A program made the position numbers and the translations under genes. A DNA stretch of 64,000 nt from an uncultured Clostridia bacterium (GTDB lineage Bacteria; Bacillota; Clostridia; Oscillospirales; Ruminococcaceae). The stretch is taken from contig CANQUM010000007.1 of the NCBI GenBank assembly GCA_947627045.1, positions 1 through 64,000 on the forward strand. The letters run 5' to 3'. The notes beneath the pieces were generated by a model. The model saw nothing but the letters and a program-made list of their open reading frames with translations. It searched no databases and was not told the origin of the DNA. Below, piece after piece: positions 43,455-52,417 of this stretch. Positions within the stretch are counted from its first letter, which is position 1. The number at the start of each line of letters is the position of its first letter.

Positions 43455-44150
43455 TTTAATATCTTGCTTCTTGCTTCTAAATTTCTTGCTTTTAGACGCC
43501 CAAAGGCAGAACTGCGTGCAGTGGTTTACCCTAAACTAACTTTAATTTTTTTCAAAGTAAAGCCTGCCCGATTAGAGTCAAGAGACTAGAGACAAGATGC
43601 AAGACCTAATTTTCCACAAAGGTTCTGAAAGTAATATCTTGCTTCTTGCTTCTAAATTTCTTGCTTCTAGACGCCCAAAGGCAGAACTGCGTGCAGTGGT
43701 TTACCCTAAACTAATTTTCAATTTTTTCAAAGTAAAGCCTGCCCGATTAGAGTCAAGAGACTAGAGACAAGATGCAAGACCTAATTTTCCACAAAGGTTC
43801 TGAAAGTAATATCTTGCTTCTTGCTTCTAAATTTCTTGCTTCTAGACGCCCAAAGGCAGCAGAGCGTGCAGGGGTTTACCCCTGCCAAAACGCACCCAAG
43901 CTAATTAAAGCCTGAGTGCGTTTTGCAAATAATTTATAAGTGGGATGGGGGCAAAGTAAAATATTTGGGAGGTTGCTCTCATCACTCATAATCTAAATTT
44001 CATTTTTCCTAGTAAAGTCCGCCTATTAGTGGCAAGTAACCAGAGACAAGATGCAAGACCTAATTTTCCACAAAAGTTCTGATAACAATATCTTGTTTCT
44101 TGCTACTAAATTTCTTGCTTCTAGTCGCTAAAGGCAGCAGAGCCACCGGC
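43455..44150. repeat. 175-bp tandem repeat array (two full, two partial copies)
   Basis: The phrase ATCTTGCTTCTTGCTTCTAA starts at 43461, 43636 and 43811, exactly 175 bases apart, with a diverged copy near 44100. Units contain, on the minus strand, the CTGCCTTTGGG motif and a degenerate or intact (43868-43885, GCAGGGG-TTTA-CCCCTGC) hairpin of the stop-linked element. A longer inverted repeat AAAACGCAC..GTGCGTTTT lies at about 43888-43924. No gene was found in the 733-base gap. Confidence 0.85.
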
Positions 44151-44160
44151 GGTTCGCCGG

Positions 44161-45921
44161 TTAGTCGTCTTGAAGAGCGTCATAGCCCTGCTCACCGGTA
44201 CGAACCTTTACTACGTTTTCAATATCATAAATAAAGATCTTACCATCACCGATATGACCTGTATAAAGAGCCGATTTAGCGGCGTCAACAACGGTGTTTA
44301 CAGGAACTTTGCATACAACCACTTCTGCTTTTACCTTAGGAAGCAGGTTAGCTTCGACCTCAACTCCACGATAGAATTCTGCCTGACCCTTCTGCATACC
44401 GCAGCCGAGTACGTTTGTAACAGTAATACCAGTTACGTTGATGTTTTCCATAGCGGCGATAAAGTCTTGCAGTTTTTGTTGCTTGAATACAACAACGATT
44501 TTTGTTATCTTAGAATCGCCGACTGTGTAATTTTCAACCTCTACAGCCTTGTTTACAGGAACAGCAGGTGTAGGAGGCGGTGTGATTTTTTCTACGCTTT
44601 GTGCGTCGTCTGATGTGTATGCAGATATAGCCGAAACTGCAGGAGCAAAGTCAGCGTAAGATGATACAAGACCGTGCTCTGTAGTGTCAAGACCGATGAT
44701 TTCCTCCTGTCTTGTTGCTCTTAGACCTACAATTTTCTTAATAAGGAAGAATACGATGGTCATAGTAACTGCTGTCCAAGCGGCTACAGAAACAAAACCT
44801 GTTAGCTGCTTGCCGAGAAGTGAAAATCCTCCGCCGTAGAAAAGACCGACTAAATCATTTCCCGGAACAGAATCTGTAGCGAACAGACCGACAGCGAGCG
44901 TTCCCCAAATACCGTTGAACATATGAACTGCAACAGCACCTACAGGGTCGTCAATGTGAAGAACGTAGTCTAAGAACCAAACTCCGAATACAACTAAAAG
45001 TCCTGCGACAAGACCGATTATAATAGCACCTGTGCAGTCGACAACATCGCAGCCTGCCGTAATACCGACAAGTCCTGCAAGTGAAGCATTCAAGCACATT
45101 GATACGTCAGGCTTGCCGTATTTAATCCAAGTGAAAATCATACAAGCTACAGTTGCAACAGCAGGAGCAACTGTTGTTGTCAGGAAGATAGAGCCTAACT
45201 GTTCAACGCTTGTTGCGGCAGCACCGTTGAACCCATACCAGCCAAGCCAGAGAATGAATACACCCAAAGCACCGATAGTGAGGTTGTGTCCTGGGATAGC
45301 GTGAACTTTGATCTTACCGTCTTTTGTTTTTGTGAATTTTCCGATACGGGCACCGAGTATTTTAGCACCAATAAGAGCCGAGATACCACCGACCATATGA
45401 ATAGCACAAGAACCTGCGAAATCGTGGAAGCCGAGTTGTGAAAGCCAGCCACCGCCCCAGATCCAGTGAGCCTCGATAGGGTAGATAAGAGCGGAAATGA
45501 CTCCTGAGTAGATACAGTAAGAAAGGAATTTAGTTCTTTCAGCCATAGCGCCCGAAACGATAGTTGCGGTCGTAGCGCAGAACACTAGATTGAATACGAA
45601 GTTTGACCAGTCAAAGCTCTCATAGGCAGTGAGAATATCCAATCCCGGCTTGCCTATAAAGCCGACTAGATCCTCGCCTAATAAGAGGCTGAAACCGATG
45701 AAGATGAACATTACCGTACCGATACAGAAGTCCATCAGGTTTTTCATAATGATGTTACCGGCATTCTTTGCTCTTGTAAAGCCTGTTTCGACCATTGCAA
45801 AGCCTGCCTGCATCCAGAATACTAAAGCCGCACCAATCAGAAACCATACTCCGAAAATCAGACCGTTAGTTTCAGACATTACCGTTTCCAGAATGCTGCT
45901 GCTTTCAGCTAAAGTTAACAT
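44161..45921 (-). CDS. amt: Ammonium transporter fused to PII regulator domain
   Basis: 586 residues. Residues 1-430 are Amt/Mep: 11 membrane segments, FWMQAGFAMVETGFTRAKN, GAMAERTKF, HMVGGISALIGA and HMFNGIWGTLAVG with the twin pore histidines. After a Pro-rich linker, residues 475-586 form a PII (GlnB/GlnK) domain: KITKIVVVFKQQKLQDFI, T-loop region AEFYRGVEVEANLLPKVK, and TGHIGDGKIFIYDIE, the ATP-binding B-loop. A tethered PII could gate its own channel. Downstream of glnN with an attenuator between. Confidence 0.95.
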   Translation of the reverse strand: MLTLAESSSILETVMSETNGLIFGVWFLIGAALVFWMQAGFAMVETGFTRAKNAGNIIMKNLMDFCIGTVMFIFIGFSLLLGEDLVGFIGKPGLDILTAYESFDWSNFVFNLVFCATTATIVSGAMAERTKFLSYCIYSGVISALIYPIEAHWIWGGGWLSQLGFHDFAGSCAIHMVGGISALIGAKILGARIGKFTKTKDGKIKVHAIPGHNLTIGALGVFILWLGWYGFNGAAATSVEQLGSIFLTTTVAPAVATVACMIFTWIKYGKPDVSMCLNASLAGLVGITAGCDVVDCTGAIIIGLVAGLLVVFGVWFLDYVLHIDDPVGAVAVHMFNGIWGTLAVGLFATDSVPGNDLVGLFYGGGFSLLGKQLTGFVSVAAWTAVTMTIVFFLIKKIVGLRATRQEEIIGLDTTEHGLVSSYADFAPAVSAISAYTSDDAQSVEKITPPPTPAVPVNKAVEVENYTVGDSKITKIVVVFKQQKLQDFIAAMENINVTGITVTNVLGCGMQKGQAEFYRGVEVEANLLPKVKAEVVVCKVPVNTVVDAAKSALYTGHIGDGKIFIYDIENVVKVRTGEQGYDALQDD

Positions 45922-45958
45922 AATAATCTCTCCTTTATTTGTTGGTGTTTATTAATAT

Positions 45959-46014
45959 AAAAAGGTACAAATTCTGTAGGGCAGTAAGCCTTTGGAATTT
46001 GTACCTCTTTGTAC
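45959..46014 (-). promoter_or_regulatory. amt leader: terminator overlapped by A1/G4 hexaloop hairpin
   Basis: On the minus strand GGTACAAATTC pairs with GAATTTGTACC followed by TTTTT: an intrinsic terminator between glnN and amt. Just upstream GTAC-AAAGAG-GTAC forms a hairpin with a six-base loop having A at 1 and G at 4, and its right arm is part of the terminator's left arm, so the two exclude each other. This is the logic of ANTAR-protein antitermination. Confidence 0.6.
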
Positions 46015-46037
46015 GATATTATTTATTTTTCTTGTTT

Positions 46038-48119
46038 TTATACGTAGAAAAGCATTTTTCCGTAAGTTGGATATGGCCAGTATTTTTCTCCTACAAGCGT
46101 TTCAAGCTGATCGGCAGGAGCTCTTAGCATACCCATTGCAGTAAGGACTTCATCGTGATAGAAGGTTGCTGCTTCTTTCATATCTTCAATGCCTGAAGCC
46201 TTAACAGTAATATCCTCAAGATTTTGAAGGTTCTTGTAGGTTTCTTTTTCTAAGTCAGTCAGCTTCTTGACTAAATCCATTTCATAAGCAGGATCAGCGC
46301 CGCATTCTTTTGCAAGCTTTGCAGTTTGACTTAGCTTTCTTACATATGATGAAACAGCAGGCAGAATATCTTTCTTTGCCATATCTATCATAGTCAGCGC
46401 TTCAATGTTTATGATCTTTACGTATTCCTCTAAGAGAATTTCAACTCTTGAGCGAATTTCGGTTTCGGTGTAAACACCGTGCTTTTCAAAAACTTCTATG
46501 TTCTTTGGATCAGCCATATGAGGGATAGCTTCAGGAGTTGATCTTAGGTTCAACAGACCTCTCTTTTCAGCCTCCTTAGGCCACTCAGCACTGTAGCCGT
46601 CGCCGTTAAAGATTATGTTCTGATTTTCCTTGATTGTTTCCTTAATAAGCTCGTGAAGCGTGCCTTGAAAATCGTCAGCGCCTGTGAGCTTCTCAGCAAA
46701 CTCGTCTAATACATCTGCAACAATTGTGTTAAGTACTGTGTTAGGTCCGGCAACTGAAAGTCTTGAGCCCGGCATTCTGAATTCAAATCTGTTACCTGTA
46801 AAAGCAAAAGGCGAGGTTCTGTTTCTGTCAGTGTTATCCTTAGGGAATGACGGCAGAACGTCAACACCTATCTGTAAATCAGCTACGCCGTCGTTGTCGT
46901 AATCTACATCGTTGCAGATAGCGTCTAAGATAGCTGTCAGCTCGTCGCCTAAAAAGATTGAAATTATAGCAGGCGGTGCCTCGTTAGCTCCAAGTCTGTG
47001 GTCATTTCCGGCTGTTGCAACTGAAAGTCTGAGCAGATCCTGATACTTGTTCACTGCCTTTATAACTGCTGTCAAAAAGAGCAGGAACTGCGCATTTTCA
47101 GAAGGAGTTTTACCCGGATCTAAAAGGTTGATACCTGTATCTGTTGAAAGCGACCAGTTGTTGTGCTTTCCGCTTCCGTTAACGCCTGCGAAAGGCTTTT
47201 CGTGAAGAAGACATTTAAAGCCATGCTTTTTAGCTGTCTTTCTCATAGCCTCCATAGTAAGCTGGTTATGGTCTGACGCTATATTTGTTGTTGAGAAAAT
47301 AGGAGCAAGCTCGTGCTGTGCAGGAGCAACCTCGTTATGCTTTGTTTTAGCTGTGATTCCGAGTTTCCATAATTCCTCGTCTAAATCTTTCATATATGCT
47401 GAAACTCTCATCTTCACAGAACCGAAGTAGTGATCTTCAAGTTCCTGACCCTTAGGAGCAGGAGCACCGAACAATGTTCTGCCTGTATAGATAAGGTCTT
47501 TTCTCTTTGCATAATCCTCTCTCTCAATCAGGAAGTATTCCTGCTCAGGTCCGACAGTAGATGAAACTCTGTTAGCTTTTACGCCGAACAAATCGAGAAT
47601 TTTAAGTGCTGATTTTGAAACAGCGTCCATTGAACGAAGCAAAGGAGTTTTCTTGTCAAGTGCTTCACCTGTGTAAGAACAGAATGCTGTAGGAATACAA
47701 AGAGAACCGTCCTTAATAAATGCAAATGAAGTAGGATCCCATGCAGTATAGCCTCTTGCCTCGAATGTAGCTCTCAATCCGCCGGAAGGGAATGATGAAG
47801 CGTCAGGTTCACCCTTGATAAGCTCTTTTCCGCTTAACTCCATTATTACTCCGCCGTCAGCGGTAGGTGAAATAAAGCTATCGTGCTTTTCAGCGGTCAA
47901 ACCAGTCATCGGCTGGAACCAGTGAGTAAAGTGTGTCGCACCCTTTTCAACAGCCCAGTCTTTCATTGCGTTTGCCACAACATTTGCAACAGACAAGTCT
48001 AAGGGTTCAGCGTTGTCGATTGTTTTCTTCAAAGCCTTGAATGTTTCTTTCGGCAGTCTCTGTTTCATAACTCTTAGGTTAAAAACATCTTCTCCGAACA
48101 GTTCAGGAATATTGCTCAT
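46038..48119 (-). CDS. glnN: Glutamine synthetase type III
   Basis: 693 residues from ATG 48119 (GGAGGAAATTCAC upstream); the track start overlaps the SD. Large GSIII form: [56 protein letters not shown] and [19 protein letters not shown]-dependent glutamine synthesis in the cytosol. Upstream of amt on the same strand, with a promoter and attenuator in front. Confidence 0.96.
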   Translation of the reverse strand: MSNIPELFGEDVFNLRVMKQRLPKETFKALKKTIDNAEPLDLSVANVVANAMKDWAVEKGATHFTHWFQPMTGLTAEKHDSFISPTADGGVIMELSGKELIKGEPDASSFPSGGLRATFEARGYTAWDPTSFAFIKDGSLCIPTAFCSYTGEALDKKTPLLRSMDAVSKSALKILDLFGVKANRVSSTVGPEQEYFLIEREDYAKRKDLIYTGRTLFGAPAPKGQELEDHYFGSVKMRVSAYMKDLDEELWKLGITAKTKHNEVAPAQHELAPIFSTTNIASDHNQLTMEAMRKTAKKHGFKCLLHEKPFAGVNGSGKHNNWSLSTDTGINLLDPGKTPSENAQFLLFLTAVIKAVNKYQDLLRLSVATAGNDHRLGANEAPPAIISIFLGDELTAILDAICNDVDYDNDGVADLQIGVDVLPSFPKDNTDRNRTSPFAFTGNRFEFRMPGSRLSVAGPNTVLNTIVADVLDEFAEKLTGADDFQGTLHELIKETIKENQNIIFNGDGYSAEWPKEAEKRGLLNLRSTPEAIPHMADPKNIEVFEKHGVYTETEIRSRVEILLEEYVKIINIEALTMIDMAKKDILPAVSSYVRKLSQTAKLAKECGADPAYEMDLVKKLTDLEKETYKNLQNLEDITVKASGIEDMKEAATFYHDEVLTAMGMLRAPADQLETLVGEKYWPYPTYGKMLFYV

Positions 48120-48146
48120 GTGAATTTCCTCCATTTCAATTATAAA

Positions 48147-48193
48147 TTAAAAAGGCACTGCGAACGTTAAAACGTCCACAGCGCCTTTGCTGT
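48147..48193 (-). promoter_or_regulatory. glnN leader: attenuator with A1/G4 hexaloop antiterminator
   Basis: On the minus strand ACAGC-AAAGGC-GCTGT (48193-48178) is a hairpin with a six-base loop, A at position 1 and G at 4. The loop and right arm start the terminator AAAGGCGCTGTGGACG...TTCGCAGTGCCTTTTTAA, so only one can form. Only one hexaloop is visible, whereas known ANTAR targets have two, so this is a candidate. Confidence 0.6.
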
Positions 48194-48203
48194 TTACACT
48201 GTT

Positions 48204-48232
48204 AGTATATTCTTTTATTTTTAATTTGTCAA
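48204..48232 (-). promoter_or_regulatory. Promoter of glnN
   Basis: TTGACA and TATACT on the minus strand with 17-base spacing; predicted start only a few bases before the hexaloop hairpin. Confidence 0.85.
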
Positions 48233-48476
48233 GTGCTTTTTATATTTTTCTTGATATTTGTATGTTTTTTCAATTAAGAAAGGTCTTTTATAAAAAGTTT
48301 TAGTCATTTTGATAACAAATCATACAGTATAAATTCAAATAGTATATATTTAATATAGTATAGCAATGATTGCAAGATTTAATTATAAAACTTGCAAATT
48401 TTATTAAAAATCAAGTTAATTATAAGTTTAAAATTTATAAAAATGAATTTTTATTAAAAAATTTCTGCAAAAATGC

Positions 48477-48505
48477 TTGACAAGGAATTAGTGATATGAT
48501 AAAAT
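48477..48505 (+). promoter_or_regulatory. Promoter of glutamate synthase operon
   Basis: TTGACA and TAAAAT with 17-base spacing, reading into the attenuator-like hairpin at 48532. The 48240-48470 stretch between the divergent promoters is very AT-rich with no other feature seen. Confidence 0.75.
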
Positions 48506-48531
48506 AATTTAGGTTAATATTCGGGACAATG

Positions 48532-48584
48532 GTGTTCACTAAAGCTGCAGGGTGCGCTGCGGCTGTTTTGTGAATACTTTTTTT
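48532..48584 (+). terminator. Leader terminator before glutamate synthase operon
   Basis: GTGTTCAC pairs with GTGAATAC around an inner GCAG/CTGC hairpin, followed by seven T. It sits 76 bases before the first gene, after the promoter, so it is a conditional attenuator. The inner hairpin has a six-base loop (GGTGCG) with G at 4 but not A at 1. Confidence 0.7.
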
Positions 48585-48660
48585 GTATGTTTGATTATTA
48601 ACCGTTTAAACGATGAATATTATTATACATTAATAATTTATAAGTTAGGAGGAAGCTTGT

Positions 48661-49761
48661 ATGCTGAAAGAGGGAGAGATCAGAATTCCATCAGGCTGTG
48701 CGATTTCCGGAATGATTTCAAAGAGCGGAAAGAATATTAACGGCTCAAAGATCGTTCAGTCAATATCAACGATGCACGACCGTTCCAACGGATTGGGCGG
48801 AGGCTTTGCAGGATACGGAATATATCCGCAGTATAAAGACCTTTATGCCTTTCATGTTTTCTATGACTCAAACAAGTCGAGAGAGGAATGTGAAAGATTT
48901 TTAGACAGGCACTTTGATATTATCAATCTGTCTAAGATTCCTGTTAAGCCCAACCAGACTATTACGGCAGAACCGCTTATTTGGAGGTACTTTGTAAATC
49001 CGCTGCCGACAAAACTTACTGACAGTCAGCTTGATGAAAAGGAATTTGTTACAAGAAGCGTTATAAATATAAACTCCAATATAGAAGGGGCATATGTTTT
49101 CTCCTGCGGAAAGAATATGGGAGTATTCAAAGCAGTTGGTTTTCCTGAAGACGTAGGAGATTATTTCAGGCTTGACGAGTATGAGGGATATGCGTGGACT
49201 GCGCACGGAAGATACCCTACAAACACTCCGGGCTGGTGGGGAGGAGCTCACCCGTTTGCAATGCTTGACTATTCTATAGTACACAACGGCGAGATTTCGA
49301 GCTACGATGCTAACAGACGCGATATTGAGATGTACGGCTACAAGTGTACTCTTCAGACAGATACAGAAGTTATTACATATATAATAGATTATCTTTTAAG
49401 AAAACAAAAGCTATCCTTAGAGGACGCTGCAAATGTTATAGCGGCACCTTTCTGGTCTACGATAGAGAGTATGCCTAAGAAAGAAAGAGATAAACTCAAC
49501 TATTTAAGAAATGCATTTCCCGGACTTCTTATAACAGGACCGTTCTCGATCATTCTCGGTTTTGAGGGCGGGCTTATGGCTCTTAACGACAGATTGAAAC
49601 TCAGGTCGATGGTAGTCGGTGAAAAGGACGATATGGTTTATATGGCAAGTGAAGAATGCGCTATAAGAATCATTGAACCTGAGCTTGACAAAATATGGTC
49701 GCCTAAGGGCGGAGAGCCTGTTATAGCTGCTTTGCAGCCAAAGGCAATGGCAGAGCTTTAG
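48661..49761 (+). CDS. Glutamate synthase class II glutamine amidotransferase subunit
   Basis: 366 residues. N-terminal nucleophile hydrolase: the catalytic Cys follows a 12-residue leader (IPSGCAISGMI), probably cut off. GATase motifs WTAHGRYPTNTPG and DYSIVHNGEISSY. Corresponds to the first domain of bacterial GltB, encoded separately as in archaea. Supplies ammonia from glutamine to the FMN subunit that follows. SD TAGGAGGAAG. Confidence 0.9.
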   Translation: MLKEGEIRIPSGCAISGMISKSGKNINGSKIVQSISTMHDRSNGLGGGFAGYGIYPQYKDLYAFHVFYDSNKSREECERFLDRHFDIINLSKIPVKPNQTITAEPLIWRYFVNPLPTKLTDSQLDEKEFVTRSVININSNIEGAYVFSCGKNMGVFKAVGFPEDVGDYFRLDEYEGYAWTAHGRYPTNTPGWWGGAHPFAMLDYSIVHNGEISSYDANRRDIEMYGYKCTLQTDTEVITYIIDYLLRKQKLSLEDAANVIAAPFWSTIESMPKKERDKLNYLRNAFPGLLITGPFSIILGFEGGLMALNDRLKLRSMVVGEKDDMVYMASEECAIRIIEPELDKIWSPKGGEPVIAALQPKAMAEL

Positions 49762-49892
49762 AAACAGCTATACCGGCTGACCGCCGGAGGTTGTATGCTT
49801 TTGCAAGAAGTCAAGCGGCAAGAGTTCATTAGATTTAAAACTATATGTTAGAAGTCTGAAAAAAATAAACTCCAGTCTCTTGCAGCTAGCTT

Positions 49893-49924
49893 CTAATATC
49901 TAATATCTAATATCTAATATCTAA
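49893..49924 (+). repeat. 7-base microsatellite (CTAATAT)
   Basis: Four tandem CTAATAT units then CTAA, directly before the ribosome site of the next gene. Upstream at 49783 lies CCGGC-TGACC-GCCGG, a short hairpin after the GATase gene stop. Confidence 0.8.
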
Positions 49925-49937
49925 ACGGAGGTTTATT

Positions 49938-51443
49938 ATGGCGATAGATTTTTTATATCCCGAATATGAAGTCGTAAGGGATAAAGATAAATGTATAGGC
50001 TGCCGTGTATGCGAACGCCAATGTGCAAATGAAGTTCATAAATATGATGAAGATTTAGATTGTATGACAGCAGACAATTCAAGATGTGTATGCTGTCACA
50101 GATGTGTTTCTCTTTGTCCTACCAGGGCTTTGAAGATCGTAAAGACTAATCATACATTCAGAGAAAATGCAAACTGGAAAAGTGAGAATATCACTGAAAT
50201 ATACAGGCAGGCAGGAACAGGCGGAGTTTTGCTTTCATCAATGGGAAATCCTAAGGAGTACCCCATTTACTGGGATAAGATGCTTATAAATGCGTCTCAG
50301 GTTACAAACCCGTCAATAGACCCTCTTCGTGAGCCAATGGAGACAAGAGTTTTCTTAGGTGCAAAGCCTGAAAAAGTTGAGTTTAACTCAAAGGGTGAGA
50401 TAAAGAACAATCTCACGCCGCAGTTAAAGCTTGATATTCCTATAATGTTCTCGGCTATGTCATATGGTTCAATAAGCTACAACGCACACGAGAGCCTTGC
50501 AAGAGCCGCTGAAGAGCTTGGTACATATTACAATACCGGCGAGGGAGGACTTCACAAGGATTTCTACAAGTACGGTCCTCATACTATTGTACAGGTTGCG
50601 TCTGGACGTTTTGGAGTTCACAAGGATTATCTGAATGCAGGCGCTGCTATTGAGATCAAAATGGGACAGGGTGCAAAACCGGGTATCGGCGGACATCTTC
50701 CGGGAATTAAGGTCGGCGATGACATTTCAAAGACGAGAATGATTCCCGAAGGTTCAGACGCTATTTCTCCTGCACCTCACCATGATATTTACTCTATTGA
50801 GGATTTGAGACAGCTTGTTTATTCGCTTAAAGAGGCTTCAGACTATAAAAAGCCGGTTATTGTAAAAATTGCGGCGGTACACAATGTTGCGGCGATAGCT
50901 TCCGGTATTGCAAGAGGCGGAGCTGATATAATTGCAATAGACGGTTACAGAGGAGGAACGGGAGCTGCTCCTACTCGAATCAGAGACAATGTGGGTATTC
51001 CTATCGAGCTTGCATTAGCGAGCGTTGACCAAAGGCTTCGTGAAGAGGGAATAAGAAACAAGGTATCCATTGTTGTAGGCGGTTCTATTCGTTCATCGGC
51101 AGATATTGTAAAAGCAATTGCACTTGGCGCTGATGCAGTTTATATTGGAACCTCTGCACTTTTGGCACTTGGCTGTCATTTATGCAGGAGCTGTCAGCAG
51201 GGTAAATGCAACTGGGGAATTGCAACACAGAGAGAGGACTTAGTCAGACGTCTGAACCCTGATATAGGTTACAAGAGACTTGTAAATCTTCTTACGGCTT
51301 GGAATCATGAAATCAAAGAGATAATGGGCGGTATGGGTATCAACTCTATTGAGTCGCTGCGTGGTAACAGGTTAATGCTCAGGGGCATCGGTTTAACCGA
51401 GAAGGAGTTACAAATTCTCGGTATAAAACACGCCGGTGAATAG
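49938..51443 (+). CDS. Glutamate synthase FMN-binding synthase subunit with ferredoxin domain
   Basis: 501 residues. N-terminal ferredoxin motifs CIGCRVCERQC and CVCCHRCVSLCP, then the FMN TIM barrel (SAMSYGSISYNAHESLA, GEGGLHKD, GQGAKPGIGGHLPG, GGTGAAPTRI, IGTSALLALGC) with the 3Fe-4S motif CHLCRSCQQGKC. Converts 2-oxoglutarate plus ammonia to glutamate with electrons from the reductase below. SD ACGGAGG. Confidence 0.94.
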   Translation: MAIDFLYPEYEVVRDKDKCIGCRVCERQCANEVHKYDEDLDCMTADNSRCVCCHRCVSLCPTRALKIVKTNHTFRENANWKSENITEIYRQAGTGGVLLSSMGNPKEYPIYWDKMLINASQVTNPSIDPLREPMETRVFLGAKPEKVEFNSKGEIKNNLTPQLKLDIPIMFSAMSYGSISYNAHESLARAAEELGTYYNTGEGGLHKDFYKYGPHTIVQVASGRFGVHKDYLNAGAAIEIKMGQGAKPGIGGHLPGIKVGDDISKTRMIPEGSDAISPAPHHDIYSIEDLRQLVYSLKEASDYKKPVIVKIAAVHNVAAIASGIARGGADIIAIDGYRGGTGAAPTRIRDNVGIPIELALASVDQRLREEGIRNKVSIVVGGSIRSSADIVKAIALGADAVYIGTSALLALGCHLCRSCQQGKCNWGIATQREDLVRRLNPDIGYKRLVNLLTAWNHEIKEIMGGMGINSIESLRGNRLMLRGIGLTEKELQILGIKHAGE

Positions 51444-51459
51444 CAGGGCTGAGCCCTGC
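51443..51459 (+). repeat. Stop-codon-linked hairpin, glutamate synthase copy
   Basis: GCAGGGC-TGA-GCCCTGC starting at the G of the TAG stop, then ACGCAGTCTGCCTTTGG. Compared with the htpG copy the last base pair of the stem changed from G-C to C-G on both arms, a compensated change. Confidence 0.65.
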
Positions 51460-51467
51460 ACGCAGTC

Positions 51468-51900
51468 TGCCTTTGGTAAGCTAGAACAAGGTTATAGTTT
51501 GATAAACGGCAGGTTCTACAAAGTGGAAATGTAAAAAACTATGCTGATGTTAGTTCTGCTGCCTTTGGTAAGCTTGAACAAGGTTATAGTTTGAGAAACG
51601 GCAGGTTCTACAAAGTGGAAATGTAAAAAACTATGCTGATGTTAGTTCTGCTGATTTTGGTAAATTTGAACAAGGTTATAGTTTGCGAAACGGCAGGTTC
51701 TACAAAGTGAAAATGTAAAAAACTATGCTGATGTTAGTTCTGCTGTCTTTGGTAAGCTTGAACAAGGTTATAGTTTGCGAAACGGCAGGTTCTACAAAGT
51801 GGAAATGTAAAAAATATGCTGATGTTAGTTCTGCTGATTTTGGTAAATTTGAACAAGGTTATAGTTAGAGAAACGGCAGACTGTACAAATGGAAATGGTA
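51468..51900 (+). repeat. 92-bp tandem repeat array, five copies
   Basis: GAACAAGGTTATAG occurs at 51484, 51576, 51668, 51760 and 51851. Each unit runs CTGCCTTTGGTAAG, then this phrase, AAACGGCAGGTTCTACAAAG, GGAAATGTAAAAAACTATGC. CTGCC and GGCAG can pair, so each unit forms a small stem. Neighbouring units differ by a few bases. No open frame spans it. Not CRISPR: there are no unique spacers. Confidence 0.92.
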
Positions 51901-51973
51901 TAGGTGCAATGGATAATAGATTATCCATTGTCAATTATCAATTATCAATTGATTTATTGCGGAGGGTAGATTT

Positions 51974-52405
51974 ATGAAGCGGATATATGTAGATGAAAAA
52001 TGGTGCTTAGGCTGTCATTTATGCGAATATAATTGTGCTTTTGCAAATTCAGGGAAGGACGATATGTCAAAGGCACTGAAGAATGTAAAGATCAATCCCA
52101 GAATTCAAATAGAGGAAAAAGACGGAATATCCTTTGCGGTTTCATGCCGCCACTGCGAGGAACCGCTGTGCGTTAAAGGCTGTATAACGGGGGCATTGTC
52201 AGTAGTTGACGGGGTAATTGAGATCGACAAGGATAAATGTGTGGGTTGTTATACCTGTATTATGTCCTGTCCATACGGTGCAATAATGCCGTCTGATGAC
52301 GGAGTTGTGCAGAAATGCGAGCTTTGTCTTAAAAATTCTAACGGAAAGCCAGCGTGTGTTGAGGGCTGTCCGAACCGAGCTATAATTTTTGAAGAGAAAG
52401 AATAG
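51974..52405 (+). CDS. Four-cluster ferredoxin subunit (4Fe-4S dicluster type)
   Basis: 143 residues with cysteine motifs CLGCHLCEYNC, CRHCEEPLCVKGC, CVGCYTCIMSC, CELCLKNSNGKPACVEGC, a HycB/DmsB-like electron-transfer layout. Lies 12 bases before the FAD subunit. It probably carries electrons to the glutamate synthase FMN subunit. SD GGAGGG. Confidence 0.88.
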   Translation: MKRIYVDEKWCLGCHLCEYNCAFANSGKDDMSKALKNVKINPRIQIEEKDGISFAVSCRHCEEPLCVKGCITGALSVVDGVIEIDKDKCVGCYTCIMSCPYGAIMPSDDGVVQKCELCLKNSNGKPACVEGCPNRAIIFEEKE

Positions 52406-52417
52406 GAGGCGGTAAAA

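Noticed and set aside
43455-44150. CRISPR array or insertion sequence
   Set aside because: Units are 175-base tandem copies without spacers; there is no transposase frame and no terminal inverted repeat typical of IS elements.
48178-48193. Known glutamine-sensing glnA RNA motif
   Set aside because: The conserved core of that cyanobacterial motif is absent; the structure fits a hexaloop antiterminator better.
51468-51900. CRISPR array
   Set aside because: Whole 92-base units repeat with no unique spacers, and no cas gene is present.
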